Source of the DNA: Chlamydiota bacterium
Lineage (GTDB): Bacteria > Chlamydiota > Chlamydiia > Chlamydiales > Rhabdochlamydiaceae
Direction of reading: 5' to 3'
Length of the DNA stretch: 13,254 bases
NCBI GenBank assembly: GCA_023269365.1
Contig: JAHFTN010000028.1
Coordinates: forward strand, 1-13,254
A program made the translations under genes and the position numbers. The notes below the pieces were generated by a model that saw only the letters and a program-made list of their open reading frames with translations, was not told the origin of the DNA and searched no databases. Of this stretch, positions 6,710 to 13,254 are shown piece by piece (within the stretch, counting starts at the first letter, position 1; every line of letters starts with the position of its first letter).

Positions 6710-7351
6710 TTAATAGTTTATTACGCCTATCCCATAAAGAGCCCATCCGATCAGCCACACGAGGGCTACGATAGAGACAAAGGGAATAATGACGTTAAAA
6801 ATAGCTCTCCATAGAGAAAACCCCTGCACTTCTGCTAGTGCCGTCAGTAAAATTACAAATCCCCACACTGAAATAACAAGTTCGACCAGCATGACTAGAA
6901 ATAAAAGCCCCGCCTGGATTCCCACAAACTGTGTCTGTGAAAAATCCCGATCCAAGGCCCGACTCCCAAACATTCCCAATAACAACACCCACATCGCAAT
7001 GGTTACAATCGTGGGGACATTAGACCAAGCTACTGCAGCTCTTATATTTAAAAAACTTCCCCTTCCCCCAATCCATTTTCCTGTCGTGTGCAAAAGCCAT
7101 GTCGAAATAGAGATCCCCAGCATCCCCAAGAAGGGGCAGATGACCAAAGAGCCGACCAAGATAGCCCATAGAGGAAGTGTGGAAGAAAAGGCAAAATTCT
7201 GAATCAAATTAAATGCTAAGGGAAGACCATAAATTGCAGACAAGAGAACAAAGGCTCGCTTGGGGTTCTCATCCACAATGGAGCGGATCGTTTCTTTGGG
7301 TTTAAACCAGATGGCAACCCATGGACTCTTTTCCCCCACCCGATTTTCCAT
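6710..7351 (-). CDS. Yip1-family multi-pass membrane protein
   Basis: 213 residues with five predicted membrane segments (about 30-52, 60-85, 107-130, 143-168 and 182-208). The N-terminus WVAIWFKPKETIRSIVDENP and the mid-protein GKWIGGRGSFLNIRAAVAWSNVP are typical of bacterial Yip1-domain (PF04893) proteins, whose molecular role is poorly known. It starts at ATG 7351, about 31 bases downstream of the predicted transcription start, with only a weak GGGG ribosome binding site. It is the first gene of the three-gene operon ending at 4901. Its partners are an exported protein and a membrane protease, so an envelope function is likely, but the sequence does not say which. Confidence 0.82.
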   Translation of the reverse strand: MENRVGEKSPWVAIWFKPKETIRSIVDENPKRAFVLLSAIYGLPLAFNLIQNFAFSSTLPLWAILVGSLVICPFLGMLGISISTWLLHTTGKWIGGRGSFLNIRAAVAWSNVPTIVTIAMWVLLLGMFGSRALDRDFSQTQFVGIQAGLLFLVMLVELVISVWGFVILLTALAEVQGFSLWRAIFNVIIPFVSIVALVWLIGWALYGIGVINY

Positions 7352-7388
7352 TTTTACAGCCCCGATTTAATTGCCAACCTATGTTTTA

Positions 7389-7417
7389 ATAATAGAAACA
7401 AACTATTAACATTTCAA
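7389..7417 (-). promoter_or_regulatory. Sigma-70/sigma-66-type promoter of the Yip1 operon
   Basis: On the minus strand TTGAAA (7417-7412) and TATTAT (7394-7389) are separated by exactly 17 bases. Each box matches consensus at five of six positions. The surroundings are very AT-rich. Transcription would start near 7382, giving a leader of about 31 bases. Confidence 0.65.
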
Positions 7418-7482
7418 TATAAATTAATTTAGCAAATGAAAAATAAGAATTAATATAACAATAAAAGCGAAATGAAGTGAAT

Positions 7483-7656
7483 TATACACAAACAACCTCA
7501 AAAGTTAGGTTTCCTCAAGGAGTCGCCCTGAATTTGAGTCAGGCGCAGCCGGTCGCGAAGCAGCTCAACTTGGAATTTGTTGGGCGATGCAGGGGGATTC
7601 AAATTCAGTGGCTAACGACGCTGAGGAAAGCCAACGTTTGAAGTTGTTTGGGTATA
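7483..7656. mobile_element. MITE-like hairpin element, copy 3
   Basis: Same layout and read in the same direction as copies 1 and 2. The left end begins TATACACAAACAACC and the right end finishes GTTGTTTGGGTATA. The terminal repeats are less perfect than in the other copies, so it looks older or mixed. The internal core is almost identical to copy 1 (for example GGCGCAGCCGGTC, and GAATTTGTTGGGCGATGCAG). It lies between two minus-strand genes, so its direction is not tied to that of the neighbours. Confidence 0.75.
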
Positions 7657-7677
7657 AGGATCCTGGAATTTAGATTC

Positions 7678-7899
7678 TTAGGAGGTTACCCCTTCGTCCT
7701 CATTGGTATTTTCCTCTTCATCAATGATGACATCTTCATCTGTCTCTCCTGTTCCATCCTCTTCTTCCTCAGAGTCTGGGACAGAATTTTCATTTTGTGA
7801 GGCGGGGGGCAGCGGGGGAACTGACTGGGCCGAGCCGGGGGTATCGGCATAAAGTGCGAGAGAATATCCCATCAAAAAGAGAGCAAAAATCTTAAGCAT
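7678..7899 (-). CDS. Small secreted acidic protein, unknown function
   Basis: 73 residues from the ATG at 7899, chosen because AAGGAT lies just upstream and because it places a classic signal peptide at the N-terminus (MLKIFALFLMGYSLALYA, cleavage expected before DTPG). The mature part, about 55 residues, has a Pro/Ser/Gln-rich stretch followed by a highly acidic tail of Glu, Asp, Thr and Gly (about 44-71). It contains no Cys or Trp and is probably disordered. A role in cation binding or in contact with basic partners is possible but not shown. A longer in-frame start at 7959 would hide the signal peptide. It is divergent from the gene at 8048. Confidence 0.65.
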   Translation of the reverse strand: MLKIFALFLMGYSLALYADTPGSAQSVPPLPPASQNENSVPDSEEEEDGTGETDEDVIIDEEENTNEDEGVTS

Positions 7900-8047
7900 A
7901 ACATCCTTAATGTAAAATGAATACGCCCCTAGTCTGCCACCTCCCCTTTTAATCTGCAATAAAAAAATCTCATTTTAAACATAGTATAAATTTATTGAAA
8001 TTAATGTCGTTTTTAAATAACGTTAAGATTAATAAGAGGAATAGTCT

Positions 8048-8428
8048 ATGACCTTAAAATTAAGAAGAATGAAAGCCTACCATCCAAGAAAACGAAGGAA
8101 AAAGGGAGATCTATATAAACAAACTCTACACGATTTGCAGCATCGACTGAGTGCAGATGTGGGGTCTTTGCTTCTTCTTGTTAAAGAAGGCTCAAAAGAG
8201 CAAATTGAAAAGGCTCACATCCAAGCCAAAACCGATTTTTTAAAAACGGCGCCCGAAATGAAGCATGTCGCTAATCTTCTAGGAGAAAGATACATAACGA
8301 GCGTATGCCAGTATTTAGATAGCATAGACAAGCTGATCCACTCCAACCTTTTTTCCCTTGATCCTGCAACGATTAATCAGTGCTATACCACGACGCAGAA
8401 GCTTGAAAGAGAGCTTTTAGCAGCTTAA
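8048..8428 (+). CDS. Basic helical hypothetical protein
   Basis: 126 residues. The start is well supported by AGAGGA 7 bases upstream. The first ~25 residues are strongly basic (MTLKLRRMKAYHPRKRRKK), as in nucleic-acid-binding or ribosome-associated tails. The rest is predicted mostly helical, with Leu-heptad-like patterns (LHDLQHRLSADVGSLLLLV; ITSVCQYLDSIDKLIH). There is no membrane segment or signal peptide. I recognise no family. It overlaps the convergent epimerase gene by 12 bases at the 3' ends and has no visible terminator. The 148 bases ahead of it are AT-rich and shared with the divergent secreted-protein gene; I found no convincing promoter pair there. Confidence 0.65.
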   Translation: MTLKLRRMKAYHPRKRRKKGDLYKQTLHDLQHRLSADVGSLLLLVKEGSKEQIEKAHIQAKTDFLKTAPEMKHVANLLGERYITSVCQYLDSIDKLIHSNLFSLDPATINQCYTTTQKLERELLAA

Positions 8429-9325
8429 CCCTAAAAACGGCAGTTGAAACAACAGACTCTTCGAGAGGTCTTTGTCATGGAAGACAAAGCCCGATTCTAG
8501 AAGTTTTTGAGGGTGCACGCGTTGACTAAAGAGGATTAACTCTTTTGCCTTATCTCCTAATACACACTTGAGAAACCAAGAAGGGATCTTCCCCCATGCA
8601 GGCCTATGAAGTGCTTGGGCGAGTTGTGAAGAAAAGTCCCTCTGGGAGACGGGGCAAGGAGAAACACAGTTTACAGGGCCCCGAAGAGAGGAGGTCACCA
8701 AACAGTGTTGAATCGCGCGCACAAGGTCCTCAAGGGAGATCCAACTGATCATCTGGGTCCCTTTTCCCAAAACACCCCCTAATCCGAGACGAAATAGGGG
8801 AAGAAGCTTTGCTAAAAAGCCCCCTTCTTTTCCTAAAACAATCCCAAAGCGCATACACACGACGCGCGTTCGGCTCGATGTAGCTCGCAAAGCGGCCCCC
8901 TCCCATTGAGCGCAGAGATCTGCCAAAAACCCCGCCCCTCGGGAACTCTTTTCTGTAAGAAGCTCATCCCCTCGATCTCCATACCACCCTACGGCAGATG
9001 CGCAAAGAAAAACTTGGGGAGGGGTTTTAAGCTGTAAAATAATCTGAGAAAGAAGGTGAGTAGGCTGTAAACGACTAGAAATCAGCCTTTTTTTTTGTGA
9101 CCCTGTCCACCTTTTTCCTGCGATATTCTCCCCCGCAAGATGGATGATCGCATCAAACCCCTCAAAATCTTGGATGGAATAGATCTGATGGTAAGGGTCC
9201 CAGAGAAGTGCTTTCTCTGAAGAAAGCTCCCTTTGAAGACACACAACTTCATGTCCCTCTTGCAGGAGGACTTTGTTGAGGTGAGACCCGACAAACCCAG
9301 AAGAACCGCTAAGTAAAATTCTCAC
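8417..9325 (-). CDS. TIGR01777-family NAD(P)-dependent epimerase (SDR39U1/YfcH-like)
   Basis: 302 residues from GTG at 9325. The N-terminus then reads MRILLSGSSGFVGSHL, the usual family start, with the dinucleotide-binding GxxGxxG at 7-13. Further family blocks are DAIIHLAGENIAGKRWT, CASAVGWYGDRGDELLTE, VVCMRFGIVLGKEGGFLAKL and the C-terminal Pro-Ala-Trp region of the DUF1731 domain. These proteins are short-chain dehydrogenase/epimerase relatives with unproven substrates; older chlamydial annotation sometimes calls them SulA-like cell division inhibitors, which the fold does not support. An ATG at 9343 is the alternative start, but it lies in the loop of the upstream gene's terminator. Neither start has a good ribosome binding site. 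The 3' end overlaps the convergent gene by 12 bases. Confidence 0.88.
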   Translation of the reverse strand: MRILLSGSSGFVGSHLNKVLLQEGHEVVCLQRELSSEKALLWDPYHQIYSIQDFEGFDAIIHLAGENIAGKRWTGSQKKRLISSRLQPTHLLSQIILQLKTPPQVFLCASAVGWYGDRGDELLTEKSSRGAGFLADLCAQWEGAALRATSSRTRVVCMRFGIVLGKEGGFLAKLLPLFRLGLGGVLGKGTQMISWISLEDLVRAIQHCLVTSSLRGPVNCVSPCPVSQRDFSSQLAQALHRPAWGKIPSWFLKCVLGDKAKELILFSQRVHPQKLLESGFVFHDKDLSKSLLFQLPFLGLSC

Positions 9326-9327
9326 AA

Positions 9328-9355
9328 GAAAAAAGACCAGCATTTCTGCTGGTCT
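9328..9355 (-). terminator. Intrinsic terminator of the DUF378 gene
   Basis: A 9-pair stem (AGACCAGCA at 9334-9342 with TGCTGGTCT at 9347-9355) and a four-base loop are followed on the minus strand by a run of six T (9333-9328). This is a canonical rho-independent terminator. It begins 10 bases after the DUF378 stop codon and runs into the epimerase start region. Confidence 0.85.
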
Positions 9356-9364
9356 CTAGAAAAC

Positions 9365-9592
9365 TTATTTCTTGCAGGATTTAGATCCGCAGCAAAGGTG
9401 TTTTGCATGGGGGATCATACGCAGAGTCAATAACCCCGAAATCCCTATGATGGCATAAATAAAGCGGCTAATCCATGTTGTGTTGCCATTGAAAGCCCAC
9501 GCAACAAAATCAAATTGGAAAAAGCCCCATAGACCCCAATTGAGCGCTCCTAACACGACTAGGATAAAAGCTAACGTATTTATACATTTCAT
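9365..9592 (-). CDS. DUF378-family small membrane protein
   Basis: 75 residues with two membrane segments (about 5-27 and 40-60). The first carries the DUF378 signature LGALNWGLWGFFQFD; the second is followed by a short Cys- and Lys-rich tail (HLCCGSKSCKK). The function of the family is unknown. The ribosome binding site is strong (AAAGGAG, 7 bases before the ATG). The gene is divergent from gatC and ends at a clear terminator, so it is probably expressed alone. As I recall, C. trachomatis also has a small protein of this type next to gatC (CT001/CT002), which would support conserved gene order. Confidence 0.88.
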   Translation of the reverse strand: MKCINTLAFILVVLGALNWGLWGFFQFDFVAWAFNGNTTWISRFIYAIIGISGLLTLRMIPHAKHLCCGSKSCKK

Positions 9593-9714
9593 AGTTCTAC
9601 TCCTTTAATTTTAAAATTCCCTGTAATGAATGCTCACAGGAAATAAGTATCCCTAAATCGGATGGTAAAGGATCTTTCTAACGAAAGCCAGCTTTTTTTA
9701 AAAAAATATTTCGC

Positions 9715-9744
9715 TTTACACCCGAACTGTGTGGGAGCTATACT
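9715..9744 (+). promoter_or_regulatory. Putative gatCAB promoter
   Basis: TTTACA (9715-9720) and TATACT (9739-9744), each five of six to consensus, are separated by 18 bases. Transcription would begin near 9751, leaving a leader of about 16 bases that contains the gatC ribosome binding site AAAGG (about 9757-9761). The position agrees with the start chosen for gatC. Confidence 0.55.
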
Positions 9745-9766
9745 TTTCACCTATACAAAGGTGTGT

Positions 9767-10072
9767 ATGGTTAAATTCGACGAGGAGGAGCTAGATAAGC
9801 TCTCCTATTTATGTCGCATCGAGTGCTCCCAAGAAGAAAAAGCGGCGCTATGTAAACACCTCTCTAACGTGCTTGAGTATATCAAGCAGTTAGAAGAGGT
9901 CAATACAGAAGGAGCCTCTCCTTGTTTTACTGTGCTCGACACTCTGACAAACGCAATGAGAGATGATGAAGTGGGAGGGTTACTCGCTCGGGATCTCTTC
10001 CTTGCTAACGCTCCCTCCCATGTTGGGGGGATGATCCGCACTCCTCCTATCCTTAAACATTTAACCTCCTAA
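9767..10072 (+). CDS. gatC: Asp-tRNA(Asn)/Glu-tRNA(Gln) amidotransferase subunit C
   Basis: 101 residues, the normal length for GatC. The small subunit wraps around GatA and stabilises its contact with GatB in the GatCAB complex, which amidates Glu-tRNA(Gln) and/or Asp-tRNA(Asn). Family features are the N-terminal helix DEEELDKLSYLCRIECSQEE, the helix LSNVLEYIKQLEEVNTEG, and the C-terminal MRDDEV segment that runs across GatA. The start at 9767 follows AAAGG; an in-frame ATG at 9662 would add 35 unrelated residues and lies upstream of the predicted promoter. gatA starts on the base after the gatC stop codon. Confidence 0.93.
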   Translation: MVKFDEEELDKLSYLCRIECSQEEKAALCKHLSNVLEYIKQLEEVNTEGASPCFTVLDTLTNAMRDDEVGGLLARDLFLANAPSHVGGMIRTPPILKHLTS

Positions 10073-11551
10073 ATGTCAATGACGCATCGTTTTTCTGCCC
10101 ATAAAATAAGAGAGCTTTTTTTTAAAGGCGAAATTTCTGCTGAAAAGCTAATTGAGACAATGCTCAAACGGATCGATCAGCATGAAGAGAAGGTAGGAGC
10201 ATTTCTCAACTTGACAACCAAGCGAGTGAAGGAAAAGGCAAGGGAACTAGATAAAAAGCGACAAGAGGGGAAATCACTAGGAAAGCTCGCAGGGGTTCCA
10301 ATTGCCATCAAAGACAATATCCATATCCAAGGGGAAATCACGAGCTGCGCCTCTAAATTTTTAAGCAATTATAAAGCGCCCTTCAGCGCAACGGTGGTCG
10401 ATCTACTCGAAAAAGAAGATGCACTTCTCATAGGGAAAACCAATCTCGATGAGTTTGCCATGGGCTCTTCGACAGAAAACTCTGCTTGTCATATCACGAA
10501 AAACCCTTGGGACCTCTCCTGCCATCCTGGGGGTTCTTCTGGGGGCTCTGCAGCGGCAGTCTCTGCGCGCTTCTGCCCTATTGCTCTTGGTAGTGATACA
10601 GGAGGATCGATCCGGCAACCCGCTGCTCTTTGTGGGATTGTCGGGTTCAAGCCGACCTACGGGCGAGTCTCTCGCTATGGACTTGTCGCCTTTGGCTCCT
10701 CTTTGGATCAGATCGGTCCTCTTACGATCTCCGTTGAAGATGCCGCCCTTGTCATGGAAGTGCTGGGGCGCCACTGTATTCACGATGCGACGAGTTTAGA
10801 TCTCGCTCCAGAAAAGTATGTGGACGCCTGTAAAGGCTCGATCAAGGGGATGACGATCGGAGTGCCCTGGGCTCTTCTAGAGAATTTAGATCTAGAGGTA
10901 AAAGGAGCTTTTGTAAACGCGATAGAAACATTTAAGCAGCTCGGTGCACACATCGTCGATGTCGACGTCAGTCTTGTCAAGTACTCGATTGCCATCTACT
11001 ACATCTTGGCCACAGCAGAGGCCTCGACTAACTTAGCTAGATTTGATGGAATCCGCTATGGGAAACGCTCGGAAAGAGCCATCACCCTTGAAGAAGTATA
11101 CAACTTTTCTAAACAAGAGGGGTTTGGAGCGGAAGTAAAAAAACGGATCTTGCTTGGGACCTATGTCCTTTCTTCTGGCTACAAAGACGCCTTTTACAAA
11201 AAAGCGCAGCGTGTGCGCACCTTGATGATTGAACAGTTTAAAGCCGCCTATCGACACTGCGAGCTCATCGCCCTTCCCACATGCCCAACCCCCGCTTTTC
11301 CGATCGGAAGCATTACCGATCCCCTGCAAATGTATTTACAAGACATCTTTACAATTTCTCCTAACCTCACAGGGGCCCCTGCTATCAGCATCCCTTCTGG
11401 TTTTAGCAAGAAAGGGCTCCCGCTCGGGCTTCAACTGATGGCGCCTCCCCTACACGATGCCAAGGTATTTCAAGCCGCCCACGCGTTCACCCAGGCTACC
11501 CCCTTCTCCCAACAGATCCCCCCTCTTTTTGACTCTGAGGTCCCTCTATGA
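10073..11551 (+). CDS. gatA: Asp-tRNA(Asn)/Glu-tRNA(Gln) amidotransferase subunit A (amidase)
   Basis: 492 residues, full length. GatA releases ammonia from glutamine (or asparagine) and sends it to GatB. The amidase-signature catalytic set is intact: Lys80 in GVPIAIKDN, the cis-Ser155 in HPGGSSGGSAAAV and the nucleophile Ser179 in GSDTGGSIRQPA. The conserved FKPTYGRVSRYGL and SSLDQIGP blocks follow. The ATG at 10073 directly abuts the gatC stop codon and no GGA-type ribosome binding site precedes it; the nearby bases read ACCTCCT, the opposite polarity. Initiation probably depends on ribosomes finishing gatC. An alternative ATG at 10079 would remove only two residues. Chlamydiae generally lack GlnRS and AsnRS, so this enzyme would be essential; this is family knowledge, not visible here. 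Confidence 0.97.
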   Translation: MSMTHRFSAHKIRELFFKGEISAEKLIETMLKRIDQHEEKVGAFLNLTTKRVKEKARELDKKRQEGKSLGKLAGVPIAIKDNIHIQGEITSCASKFLSNYKAPFSATVVDLLEKEDALLIGKTNLDEFAMGSSTENSACHITKNPWDLSCHPGGSSGGSAAAVSARFCPIALGSDTGGSIRQPAALCGIVGFKPTYGRVSRYGLVAFGSSLDQIGPLTISVEDAALVMEVLGRHCIHDATSLDLAPEKYVDACKGSIKGMTIGVPWALLENLDLEVKGAFVNAIETFKQLGAHIVDVDVSLVKYSIAIYYILATAEASTNLARFDGIRYGKRSERAITLEEVYNFSKQEGFGAEVKKRILLGTYVLSSGYKDAFYKKAQRVRTLMIEQFKAAYRHCELIALPTCPTPAFPIGSITDPLQMYLQDIFTISPNLTGAPAISIPSGFSKKGLPLGLQLMAPPLHDAKVFQAAHAFTQATPFSQQIPPLFDSEVPL

Positions 11552-13002
11552 AAGAACAGTGGCAACTAGTCATCGGCCTAGAAATCCATGTGCAACTCAA
11601 TACGAAGTCTAAGCTCTTTAGTTCTGCGCCGAACCACTTTGGCGATGAACCCAACACAAACATCGGAATTGTCTGCACAGGACAGCCAGGGGCCCTTCCC
11701 ATTCTTAATAGAGAAGCTGTAAAAAAGGCGGTGCAATTTGGCTGTGCTGTAAATGCCGAAATCGCTCTGCACTCTCGGTTCGATCGCAAATCCTATTTCT
11801 ATCCCGATAGCCCTCGTAACTTCCAGATCACCCAGTTTGACGAGCCGATCCTCAAAGGAGGCTCTGTCACAGCAGAAGTAGAGGGGGTCACTCAACACTT
11901 TGCAATCCATCATGCCCATCTCGAAGATGATTCAGGGATGTTGAAACATTTTAGCACCTTTGCGGGAATCGATTACAATCGCGCAGGAGCTCCCCTACTA
12001 GAGATCGTCTCCGAACCCTGCATGCATTCCCCTAAAGAAGCATCGGCTTATGCAGAGGCCGTCCGCGCTCTGATGCACTATATCGACGCCTCTGATTGCA
12101 ACATGGAAGAAGGCTCTTTGCGCATCGATGTGAACATCTCTGTGCGCCCGAAAGCAGAGTCGACGTTGCGACCCAAAATCGAGATTAAAAACCTCAACTC
12201 ATTCCATAATATGGAGCTCGCCATCGCCTCAGAGTCCCTCCGCCAGATTCGCCTCTACGAAAGTAGCCCCCAGGAAGATCCCAAAAAGGTCCTCCCTTCG
12301 GGGACCTACCGGTTCGATCTCGACAAAAAAGAAACCGTCCTCATGCGCCAAAAGGAGGAAGCAGAAGACTACCGCTACTTCCCCGAGCCCGACCTGCCTC
12401 CTATCGTATTGAGGAAAGAAGATATCGAGGCGATTAAAGCAGCTCTGCCAGAACTTCCCCATGAACGATTCTGTCGCTATATCAAAGAGTTGCACCTCCC
12501 TGTAGAGGCCGCGACACTGCTCACGCAAGAAAGGGCCTTTGCCGATTATTTTGAAGCCGCCCTTAAGGTCTGCAACCAACCTAAAGCCGTTTGCAACTGG
12601 ATCACTGTAGAGTTTGTCGGAAGGTTTAAGGAGAGCGGGATCTCTTTACTCTCATCGGGGATTGCAGCATCCCACATAGGAACCCTTGTAAAACTCATCG
12701 AATCGGGAACAATTACGGGAAAAATTGCCAAAGCTGTCGCAGATGAAATGGTTCAACACCCCGCCAAAGACCCCACCCTCATCGTCCAAGAAAACCCCGA
12801 CTTCCAGCCCCTGCAAGATGCCTCTATAGAGCCTTTAGTAGATATCGTCCTTGCTGCCAATGCCGAATCGATTGCCGACTTTAAGGAGGGCAAAGGGAGA
12901 GCTTTCGACTACCTCGTCGGCCAGGTGATGAAGCAGTGCAAGGGGAAAGCCTCGCCAGCTGCTGTCAACCAACTCCTTAAGTCTAAGCTAGATAAGAAAT
13001 AG
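11548..13002 (+). CDS. gatB: Asp-tRNA(Asn)/Glu-tRNA(Gln) amidotransferase subunit B
   Basis: 484 residues, full length. GatB activates the mischarged aminoacyl-tRNA with ATP and transfers ammonia to it. The N-terminal kinase-like domain begins with VIGLEIHVQLNTKSKLFSSA and contains the conserved YFYPDSPRNFQITQ, HLEDDSGM, DYNRAGAPLLEIVSEP and EGSLRIDVNISVRP blocks. The middle holds TYRFDLDKKETVLMRQKEEAEDYRYFPEPDLPP, shown here only as a marker of the helical transition at about residues 251-283. The C-terminal YqeY-like tail domain (about 330-484) ends with LVGQVMKQCKGKASPAAVNQLL, as in intact family members. The start overlaps the gatA stop in ATGA (11548-11551), typical of translational coupling. 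Confidence 0.97.
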   Translation: MKEQWQLVIGLEIHVQLNTKSKLFSSAPNHFGDEPNTNIGIVCTGQPGALPILNREAVKKAVQFGCAVNAEIALHSRFDRKSYFYPDSPRNFQITQFDEPILKGGSVTAEVEGVTQHFAIHHAHLEDDSGMLKHFSTFAGIDYNRAGAPLLEIVSEPCMHSPKEASAYAEAVRALMHYIDASDCNMEEGSLRIDVNISVRPKAESTLRPKIEIKNLNSFHNMELAIASESLRQIRLYESSPQEDPKKVLPSGTYRFDLDKKETVLMRQKEEAEDYRYFPEPDLPPIVLRKEDIEAIKAALPELPHERFCRYIKELHLPVEAATLLTQERAFADYFEAALKVCNQPKAVCNWITVEFVGRFKESGISLLSSGIAASHIGTLVKLIESGTITGKIAKAVADEMVQHPAKDPTLIVQENPDFQPLQDASIEPLVDIVLAANAESIADFKEGKGRAFDYLVGQVMKQCKGKASPAAVNQLLKSKLDKK

Positions 13003-13082
13003 TTTTGTTTTTTAAGCTGGGCTTGCCCCCAATGGATACCAGGACACCTGCAAAATCTTTCAAGACTAACCTTACAAATTTA

Positions 13083-13115
13083 AGAAAAATAACAAGATAT
13101 TAGGATGGACAGGAT
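13083..13115. repeat. Single arm of the 2566-2662 repeat family
   Basis: 33 bases match 2569-2601 with one difference (AACAAGATATTAGGATGG against AACAAGATATTAAGATGG). No second arm is seen nearby, so the repeat unit also occurs alone. It lies in the gene-free tail 13003-13254. Confidence 0.8.
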
Positions 13116-13170
13116 GAGAAAATCGGGAAGTTTGTAACTACTCAGCTACCCCTACTAAGAGAAGAGGATC

Positions 13171-13201
13171 GGGCAAGGTAACGGGCACGGTAACGTTCAC
13201 G
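13171..13201. repeat. Short tandem repeat, 12-bp unit
   Basis: GGGCAAGGTAAC (13171-13182) is followed by GGGCACGGTAAC (13183-13194) and a degenerate partial third unit GTTCACG. The flanking tail 13003-13254 shows no open reading frame, RNA gene or convincing terminator for gatB; a weak GGGC/GCCC hairpin near 13018 lacks a following T run. The tail appears to be a patchwork of repeat fragments. Confidence 0.6.
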
Positions 13202-13254
13202 AAAGAAGTGCCTTGAGTCATTTTTGTTAACATCGAGACTATGCGTATTAGTAA

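Noticed and set aside
7981..8030. Promoters in the AT-rich gap between the divergent genes at 7899 and 8048
   Set aside because: TATAAA/TATACT-like and TTGAAA-like boxes occur, but none has a partner at acceptable spacing on either strand.
9662..9766. 35-residue N-terminal extension of GatC
   Set aside because: It precedes the predicted promoter, has no family similarity and exceeds the normal GatC length.
13003..13040. Intrinsic terminator for gatB
   Set aside because: A GGGC/GCCC stem of four pairs has its T run before rather than after it.

Overview
The window reads as a chromosomal segment of a member of the Chlamydiota, most likely an environmental lineage outside the Chlamydiaceae. 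The evidence is the combination of a Pkn1-type kinase/SUMF1 (formylglycine-generating-enzyme-like) fusion, a short RodZ without a periplasmic domain, RNase HIII, a DUF378 membrane protein beside a gatC-gatA-gatB operon, and several long palindromic repeats that compact chlamydial pathogens usually lack. No plasmid, phage or transposase gene is visible. The species is not determined.

Left part (1-2306, minus strand): rodZ and pkn1 are 12 bases apart, and a third gene begins just inside the window edge behind a good ribosome binding site. Together they look like one transcription unit. A putative promoter lies at 2451-2479, so the rodZ leader would carry the most striking object of the window: a perfect 102-base palindrome (2329-2430, 51-base arms, no spacer) flanked by the direct repeat CTCAT.

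Repeat island and rnhC (2307-4007): after the palindrome come a terminator-like hairpin with no gene ahead of it, a 36-base inverted repeat, and the first of three copies of a 173-178-base hairpin element. rnhC (RNase HIII) follows, then the second copy. The copies end 22 and 14 bases before the start codons of rnhC and of a putative outer-membrane beta-barrel gene.

Middle (4008-7351): the beta-barrel gene converges, with a 4-base stop-codon overlap, on a three-gene minus-strand operon: a Yip1-family membrane protein, an exported or membrane-anchored unknown protein, and a cyclic-nucleotide-binding domain fused to a CPBP membrane protease. A good sigma-70-type promoter precedes it. The third hairpin element copy lies upstream of that promoter.

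7657-9592: a small secreted acidic protein gene, an unknown basic helical protein gene, a TIGR01777-family epimerase gene and a DUF378 gene. A clear intrinsic terminator for the DUF378 gene overlaps the start region of the epimerase.

Right part (9715-13002): a promoter and the tightly coupled gatC-gatA-gatB operon, encoding the amidotransferase that makes Gln-tRNA and/or Asn-tRNA. The last 252 bases hold no gene but contain fragments of dispersed repeats, one matching the inverted repeat at 2566-2662.
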